NCBI GenBank assembly: GCA_949297565.1
Contig: CASFUI010000206.1
Coordinates: 1-6,044 of the forward strand
Direction of reading: 5' to 3'
DNA length: 6,044 nucleotides
Source: an uncultured Eubacteriales bacterium
GTDB taxonomy: Bacteria > Bacillota > Clostridia > Lachnospirales > Lachnospiraceae
The notes under the pieces are model-generated. The model ran no database searches, had not been told where the DNA came from, and was given only the letters and a program-made list of their open reading frames with translations. Positions 1 through 3,563 of this stretch are shown in pieces (positions within the stretch are counted from its first letter, which is position 1; each line of letters opens with the position of its first letter). The translations under genes were made by a program, and so were the position numbers.

Positions 1-868
1 CGTTGTGGTGACTGCGGTAGTAGGAATGATGGGAATTGAGCCTACAATAGCGGCGATTAAAGCACACAAGGATATAGCTCTTGCCAATAAGGAAACGCTT
101 GTGACAGCAGGTCATATTATAATGAAGCTTGCTCGGGAAAACGGAGTTTCAATCTATCCTGTTGACAGTGAACACTCTGCGATTTTTCAGTGTTTAAACG
201 GTGAAAACAGAGCTGAAGTTCAAAAAATCCTTCTTACGGCGTCAGGAGGACCGTTCAGAGGAAGGACACTGAAGGAGCTTGAAAACGTAACGCTTAATGA
301 TGCTCTTAAGCATCCAAACTGGGCTATGGGTAAAAAAATTACAATAGATTCATCAACTATGGTGAACAAGGGGCTTGAGGTTATGGAGGCGCAGTGGCTT
401 TTTAATGTGCCTGTTGACAGGGTGCAGGTTGTTGTCCAGCCTCAGAGTATTATTCACTCTATGGTGCAGTTTGTTGACGGAAGTATAATGGCGCAGATGG
501 GAAGCCCGGATATGCGTCTGCCGATACAGTATGCATTGTATTATCCGCACAGAAGGCCTCTTGACACAAAGCCTGTGGATTTTTATGAGCTTGGACAGAT
601 TACATTTGAAAAGCCTGATATGGAGACATTCCGGGGGCTCAAGCTGGCTTATGAGGCGGCGAGGAGAGGAGGAAATATTCCTGCTGCGCTGAATGCGGCG
701 AATGAGCTTGCTGTCAGCAAATTTCTTAACGAAAAGATTAAATATCTTGATATTCCTGATATTATAGAGTATGCAATGGAAAATGTTGAATTTATTGACA
801 ATCCTACTGTTGAGCAGATATTTGCTACGGAAAAGACCGTATATGAAATGATTGAAAGCAGGTGTTGA
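1..868 (+). CDS. dxr: 1-deoxy-D-xylulose 5-phosphate reductoisomerase, 5'-truncated
   Basis: Dxr (IspC) is the cytoplasmic, NADPH- and divalent-metal-dependent enzyme that converts DXP to 2-C-methyl-D-erythritol 4-phosphate, the committed step of the MEP isoprenoid pathway. The reading frame is open from the left edge (first full codon at base 2) to TGA at 866-868. About 95-100 N-terminal residues, including the GSTGSIG NADPH-binding loop, lie before the window. Visible family motifs, numbered from base 5, are ANKE (27-30), PVDSEH with metal ligands D54 and E56, SGGPFR (80-85), HPNWAMG with H103 and the flexible-loop W106, and MVNKGLE with N121, K122 and metal ligand E125. These correspond to E. 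coli D150, E152, H209, W212, N227, K228 and E231, so the visible active site looks intact. The C-terminal helical domain is complete. The GTG codons at 5 and 8 are internal valines, not starts. The 3' end also carries the SD of rseP, suggesting coupled translation. Identification is very secure. Confidence 0.97.
   Translation, partial: VVVTAVVGMMGIEPTIAAIKAHKDIALANKETLVTAGHIIMKLARENGVSIYPVDSEHSAIFQCLNGENRAEVQKILLTASGGPFRGRTLKELENVTLNDALKHPNWAMGKKITIDSSTMVNKGLEVMEAQWLFNVPVDRVQVVVQPQSIIHSMVQFVDGSIMAQMGSPDMRLPIQYALYYPHRRPLDTKPVDFYELGQITFEKPDMETFRGLKLAYEAARRGGNIPAALNAANELAVSKFLNEKIKYLDIPDIIEYAMENVEFIDNPTVEQIFATEKTVYEMIESRC
857..864 (+). promoter_or_regulatory. Ribosome binding site of rseP, inside the dxr 3' end
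   Basis: AGCAGGTG matches AGGAGGTG at 7 of 8 bases and ends 5 bases before TTG at 870. No comparable SD precedes the earlier in-frame TTG at 852, so this site decides the start. It lies within the last codons of dxr, so ribosomes ending dxr at 868 are well placed to re-initiate. Confidence 0.6.
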
Positions 869-869
869 T

Positions 870-2264
870 TTGATTTTAAATATTATCATAGCTATTTTAA
901 TGATTGGTTTGATTATTCTTATTCACGAGTTCGGTCATTTTATTGTGGCAAAGGCAAACGGTGTTGCGGTAGTAGAATTTTCTATCGGCTTTGGACCAAA
1001 GCTTTTCGGTGTAAAGAAAGGCGATACGGAGTACTGCCTGAAGCTTATTCCGTTTGGCGGCGCGTGCATGATGCTGGGTGACGACATAATGGCGGAGCCT
1101 GACGAGCAGCTTAAGGATGATGACGGAGCCGGCAGTGAATTTGATGAAGACGCCGACAGCAGGGAAAAAGCAAAAGTCGAGCGCAGAGAGGGACTTTTAA
1201 AAGAGTATGACGCTGACAAGGCGTTTTCGGCAAAGCCTGTGTGGTCAAGGATCGCGATAATTGCAGCCGGACCGCTGTTTAATTTTTTGCTGGCTTTTAT
1301 TTTTGCAGTTATAATAATAGGCTCGGTAGGAACTGACCCGTGTACGGTTGATGTCGTTGAGGAAAATTCTCCGGCTGCCGCAGCAGGTCTTCAGGTGGGA
1401 GACGAGATAACTAAGATAAATAACAACGGCATTGCTTTTTCAAAGGAGTATGCGTTTTATAAATATTATCATGCCGATGAGACAATGGATATTACTTATG
1501 TGCGTGACGGTCAGAAGTATACGGCTGTTGTCACGCCTGAGTACAGAAAGACGAGTGTATACAGGCTCGGTGTTACAATTTCCGACAATACTGTGATGTC
1601 TGTTTCGGAGGATTCACCTGCAAGCAGCGCCGGAATAAAAAACGGTGACGTTATTGTTTCCGTAAACGGCACAGAGCCGTCTGCTTCTGTCAGTGTTCCT
1701 CAGCTTATCAATGCGTCAGAGGGCAAAATCGCAGATATTGTTGTAATGCGTGACGGACAGGAGCTGACGTTAAAGGTTACACCAGCTCTGGTCGAGACAG
1801 AGGAATATTATACGGGATTTGACAGCTACGGTTACAGGGTGAAGGTGAGTCCTGCACAGACAGTTGTATGCGCGTTTAAGGAGGTAGGCTACTGGATTGA
1901 GGTTGTTGTAAAAAGCGTGGGAATGATGTTTACGGGAAGGCTTGGAATTAATGACCTTTCAGGTCCCGTGGGTGTTATAGATTCTGTGAATACCGTTGTG
2001 GAACAGAGTAAAACAGACGGTGCATATTATGTTATGCTCAATATTTTTCAGTATATAGTTATGCTGAGCGCCAATCTGGGAGTTATGAATCTTCTTCCGC
2101 TTCCTGCGCTTGATGGAGGAAGGCTTCTGTTTATGTTTATAGAGGTGGTAAGAGGAAAGCCCGTAAAGAAAGAGCGTGAGGGTATGGTGCACTTTGTCGG
2201 AATGGTGCTCTTGATGCTGCTTATGGTTTATGTAATGTTTAAGGATATTGTCAATTTGTTTTAG
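870..2264 (+). CDS. rseP: RIP metalloprotease RseP (site-2 protease family, M50), two PDZ domains
   Basis: This is a membrane-embedded zinc protease of the RseP/RasP/YluC family. Such enzymes cleave membrane-spanning anti-sigma factors and leftover signal peptides inside the membrane. The start is TTG at 870, one base after the dxr stop, chosen for its SD at 857-864; TTG at 852 would add six residues. From 870 the protein has 464 residues. Visible are a first membrane helix containing the zinc motif HEFGH (19-23), LIPFGG (60-65), a second helix starting near AGPLFNF (133-139), PDZ 1 (about 154-225), PDZ 2 (about 234-308), SGPVG (364-368), the third catalytic segment NLLPLPALDGG (407-417) with its metal-binding aspartate, and a C-terminal helix (about 441-460). 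Both catalytic motifs are intact. Residues 71-118 form a strongly acidic, probably disordered insertion between PFGG and the KPVW segment. The position between dxr and ispG is conserved in Clostridia. The native substrate cannot be told from the sequence. Confidence 0.95.
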   Translation: MILNIIIAILMIGLIILIHEFGHFIVAKANGVAVVEFSIGFGPKLFGVKKGDTEYCLKLIPFGGACMMLGDDIMAEPDEQLKDDDGAGSEFDEDADSREKAKVERREGLLKEYDADKAFSAKPVWSRIAIIAAGPLFNFLLAFIFAVIIIGSVGTDPCTVDVVEENSPAAAAGLQVGDEITKINNNGIAFSKEYAFYKYYHADETMDITYVRDGQKYTAVVTPEYRKTSVYRLGVTISDNTVMSVSEDSPASSAGIKNGDVIVSVNGTEPSASVSVPQLINASEGKIADIVVMRDGQELTLKVTPALVETEEYYTGFDSYGYRVKVSPAQTVVCAFKEVGYWIEVVVKSVGMMFTGRLGINDLSGPVGVIDSVNTVVEQSKTDGAYYVMLNIFQYIVMLSANLGVMNLLPLPALDGGRLLFMFIEVVRGKPVKKEREGMVHFVGMVLLMLLMVYVMFKDIVNLF

Positions 2265-2296
2265 GTAAAGCGCTTCGCGAAATTTTTCTTCGCGTT

Positions 2297-2325
2297 CCTC
2301 GCGTGAAACGCTTCGGAAAAGAGGT
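2297..2325 (+). repeat. Direct repeat copy 1: hairpin plus SD-like GAGG
   Basis: This 29-base segment aligns without gaps to 2441-2469, exactly 144 bases downstream, at 22 of 29 positions. The identical parts are CCTCGCG at the left and TCGGAAAAGAGGT at the right; the middle nine bases differ. The middle still forms a small hairpin, GCGT (2301-2304) with ACGC (2308-2311). CCTC (2297-2300) is complementary to GAGG (2321-2324). The copy is followed three bases after GAGG by ATG (2328), which runs directly into TAA. Confidence 0.75.
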
Positions 2326-2328
2326 TAA

Positions 2329-2363
2329 TGTAAAAAATCACGCCGAAGCGCTGATTTTTTACA
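2329..2363 (+). terminator. Strong hairpin with T-run, possible terminator or attenuator after rseP
   Basis: TGTAAAAAATCA (2329-2340) and TGATTTTTTACA (2352-2363) are perfect 12-base complements. Inside them CGC (2341-2343) pairs with GCG (2348-2350) around a CGAA loop, leaving C2351 unpaired. The GC-containing core followed by six Ts (2355-2360) resembles an intrinsic terminator; the A-run on the left arm would make it usable in both directions. On the complementary strand the loop becomes a C(TTCG)G tetraloop, a very stable RNA loop. The T-run pairs with the A-run within the stem, so termination is uncertain, and ispG and polC downstream would need read-through or their own promoter. Confidence 0.45.
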
Positions 2364-2365
2364 CG

Positions 2366-2395
2366 GCTATTTGTTTCTGAGCGAAAGCAAATAGC
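2366..2395. repeat. Bulged inverted repeat (hairpin B)
   Basis: GCTATTTG (2366-2373) pairs perfectly with CAAATAGC (2388-2395). Inside, TTTC (2374-2377) pairs with GAAA (2383-2386) around the five-base loop TGAGC, with G2387 as the only unpaired base in the stem. There is no T-run after it, so it is not a typical terminator. Its layout copies that of the hairpins on either side although the sequence differs. Confidence 0.7.
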
Positions 2396-2401
2396 TATGA
2401 T

Positions 2402-2439
2402 GGCAGATGAGAAACCGCCTGCGCGGATTTCTCATCGCC
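2402..2439. repeat. Bulged inverted repeat (hairpin C), longest in the gap
   Basis: GATGAGAAA (2406-2414) pairs perfectly with TTTCTCATC (2428-2436). Inside, CCGC (2415-2418) pairs with GCGG (2423-2426) around the CTGC loop, leaving A2427 unpaired. Outside, GGC (2402-2404) can pair with GCC (2437-2439) if A2405 is left out, giving 16 pairs in total. The in-frame ATG at 2407 lies within the left arm. No T-run follows. Confidence 0.75.
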
Positions 2440-2440
2440 C

Positions 2441-2469
2441 CCTCGCGACAAGTCGCTCGGAAAAGAGGT
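2441..2469 (+). repeat. Direct repeat copy 2: hairpin plus the SD of ispG
   Basis: This is the second copy of the module at 2297-2325, offset by 144 bases. GCGA (2445-2448) pairs with TCGC (2453-2456) around CAAG. CCTC (2441-2444) is complementary to GAGG (2465-2468), the ispG SD, so a fold that brings them together would hide the ribosome-binding site. An alternative fold pairs CC (2441-2442) with GG (2459-2460) and leaves the SD free. Both options also exist in copy 1. Confidence 0.7.
2465..2468 (+). promoter_or_regulatory. Ribosome binding site of ispG
   Basis: GAGG, within AAAAGAGG, lies four bases before ATG at 2473. It supports that start over the in-frame ATG at 2407, which has no SD and would add 22 residues encoded by palindromic repeat sequence. 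The site is part of a duplicated module whose CCTC segment can pair with it. Confidence 0.65.
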
Positions 2470-2472
2470 AGT

Positions 2473-3534
2473 ATGTACAGGGATAATACAAAAAAGATTA
2501 GAATAGGAAACTGCACAATCGGGGGAGGAAGTCCTGTCGCAATCCAGTCGATGACAAATACTAAGACGGAGGACATCGCTGCAACAGTTGCGCAGATTTT
2601 GGAGCTTGAGGCTGCGGGCTGTGATATTGTGAGATGTACCGTGCCGACTAAGGAAGCGGCTCTGGCGCTTAGCGAGATTAAGAAAAAAATTCACATTCCT
2701 CTTGTGGCAGATATTCATTTTGATTACAGAATGGCGATTGCGGCGATAGAAAACGGAGCCGATAAAATAAGAATAAATCCGGGAAATATCGGCGGAACTG
2801 ACAGGATTAAGGCTGTTGTGGATGCCGCAAGAGACAGGAATATCCCGATACGTGTCGGAGTAAACAGCGGCTCTCTTGAAAAGGAGCTTGTGGAGAAATA
2901 TAACGGTGTAACAGCGGAAGGACTTGTTGAGAGCGCTCTTGACAAGGTTAAGATAATAGAAGATCTGGGATATGACAATCTTGTCATAAGCATTAAGTCG
3001 TCAGATGTTATGATGTGTGTGAAAGCGCATGAACTTATAGCTGACAGAACAGACTATCCTCTTCATGTGGGAATTACAGAGTCAGGAACTGTATTTTCGG
3101 GGAGTATTAAATCGTCAATCGGACTTGGGCTGATTTTAAATCATGGCATAGGTGATACAATAAGGGTATCTCTCACCGACAATCCCGTGCGCGAGGTTGA
3201 GGCTGCAAAGCTTATACTGCGCACACTGGGGCTTAGAAAGGGCGGTATAGAGGTTGTGTCATGCCCTACATGCGGAAGAACTAAGATTGATTTGATTGGT
3301 CTTGCCGGTAAGGTTGAAAAGCTGGCGGCAGGATATGATTTGGACTTAAAGCTGGCGGTTATGGGCTGTGTGGTGAACGGACCGGGGGAGGCAAAAGAGG
3401 CCGATTTAGGTATTGCAGGAGGCGACGGATGCGGAGTTCTCATAAGACATGGTGAGGTTGTGCGTAGAGTGGCGGAGGATGAGCTGCTTGACACGCTTAA
3501 AGATGAGCTCGACCACTGGAACGACAGGAGATAA
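2473..3534 (+). CDS. ispG: 4-hydroxy-3-methylbut-2-en-1-yl diphosphate synthase (flavodoxin/ferredoxin type)
   Basis: IspG (GcpE) carries out the sixth step of the MEP pathway, reducing 2-C-methyl-D-erythritol 2,4-cyclodiphosphate to HMBPP with a [4Fe-4S] cluster and electrons from flavodoxin or ferredoxin. From ATG 2473 the protein has 353 residues, normal for the two-domain bacterial form. The N-terminal TIM barrel shows IGGGSPVAIQSMTNT (16-30), PLVADIHFDYRMA (76-88), IRINPGNIGG (99-108) and IRVGVNSGSLE (126-136). The C-terminal domain holds the cluster ligands: SCPTCGRT with C264 and C267, and MGCVVNGPGEA with C299 and E306. These match E. coli C270, C273, C305 and E312, so the enzyme should be active. 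The start at 2473 gives the usual short lead into the KKIRIGN segment and has an SD; the 2407 start is judged spurious. It shares the MEP pathway with dxr, two genes upstream, and precedes polC by 29 bases. The repeat-rich leader may influence its translation. Confidence 0.96.
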   Translation: MYRDNTKKIRIGNCTIGGGSPVAIQSMTNTKTEDIAATVAQILELEAAGCDIVRCTVPTKEAALALSEIKKKIHIPLVADIHFDYRMAIAAIENGADKIRINPGNIGGTDRIKAVVDAARDRNIPIRVGVNSGSLEKELVEKYNGVTAEGLVESALDKVKIIEDLGYDNLVISIKSSDVMMCVKAHELIADRTDYPLHVGITESGTVFSGSIKSSIGLGLILNHGIGDTIRVSLTDNPVREVEAAKLILRTLGLRKGGIEVVSCPTCGRTKIDLIGLAGKVEKLAAGYDLDLKLAVMGCVVNGPGEAKEADLGIAGGDGCGVLIRHGEVVRRVAEDELLDTLKDELDHWNDRR

Positions 3535-3548
3535 GCCGGGAAGTATTT

Positions 3549-3555
3549 AAGGGAG
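3549..3555 (+). promoter_or_regulatory. Ribosome binding site of polC
   Basis: AAGGGAG lies eight bases before TTG at 3564, in the 29-base ispG-polC gap. It is the only good SD near the start of the polC frame and supports the TTG start. The gap shows no hairpin or T-run, so ispG and polC are probably co-transcribed. Confidence 0.65.
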
Positions 3556-3563
3556 TGTTTTTA

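Larger units (their letters stand above)
2265..2472. repeat. Palindrome-rich rseP-ispG intergenic region
   Basis: The whole 208-base gap contains no convincing gene but is almost entirely made of inverted repeats. In order: CGCGAA (2276-2281) with TTCGCG (2289-2294); an SD-like module (2297-2325); three bulged hairpins (2329-2363, 2366-2395, 2402-2439); and a second copy of the SD-like module (2441-2469) that supplies the ispG ribosome-binding site. Longer-range complementary pairs link 2269-2277 to 2344-2352 (9 of 9 bases) and 2309-2316 to 2343-2350 (8 of 8). Such density fits either a dispersed palindromic repeat element lodged in the operon or a structured 5' leader. I cannot assign it to a named riboswitch or repeat family, and one window cannot show whether it is repeated in the genome. 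Confidence 0.8.

Noticed and set aside
852..869. TTG at 852 as the rseP start, overlapping dxr by 17 bases
   Set aside because: No SD precedes it, while TTG 870 has AGCAGGTG at a good distance. The six extra residues are not part of the membrane helix. It cannot be fully excluded.
353..889. Long open frame on the - strand opposite dxr
   Set aside because: It lies antisense to strongly conserved dxr codons, its product is rich in His, Arg, Ile and Asn with no recognisable domain, and it is explained by the codon use of the + strand gene.
2371..2401. Possible ispG promoter, TTGTTT (2371-2376) and TATGAT (2396-2401)
   Set aside because: The spacing is 19 bases, the -35 match is only partial, and both elements overlap the arms and edge of hairpin B, so the resemblance may be chance. 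Worth revisiting if transcript 5' ends map near 2408.
2297..2469. CRISPR-like or transposon-like reading of the direct repeats
   Set aside because: There are only two copies, 144 bases apart, with diverged centres and no spacers of regular size. No transposase gene or terminal inverted repeats are visible.
2407..2472. In-frame ATG at 2407 that would extend IspG by 22 residues
   Set aside because: It has no SD, lies in the arm of a 16-pair hairpin, and would encode a basic stretch not matching the IspG N-terminus. ATG 2473 has GAGG upstream and gives the normal family length.
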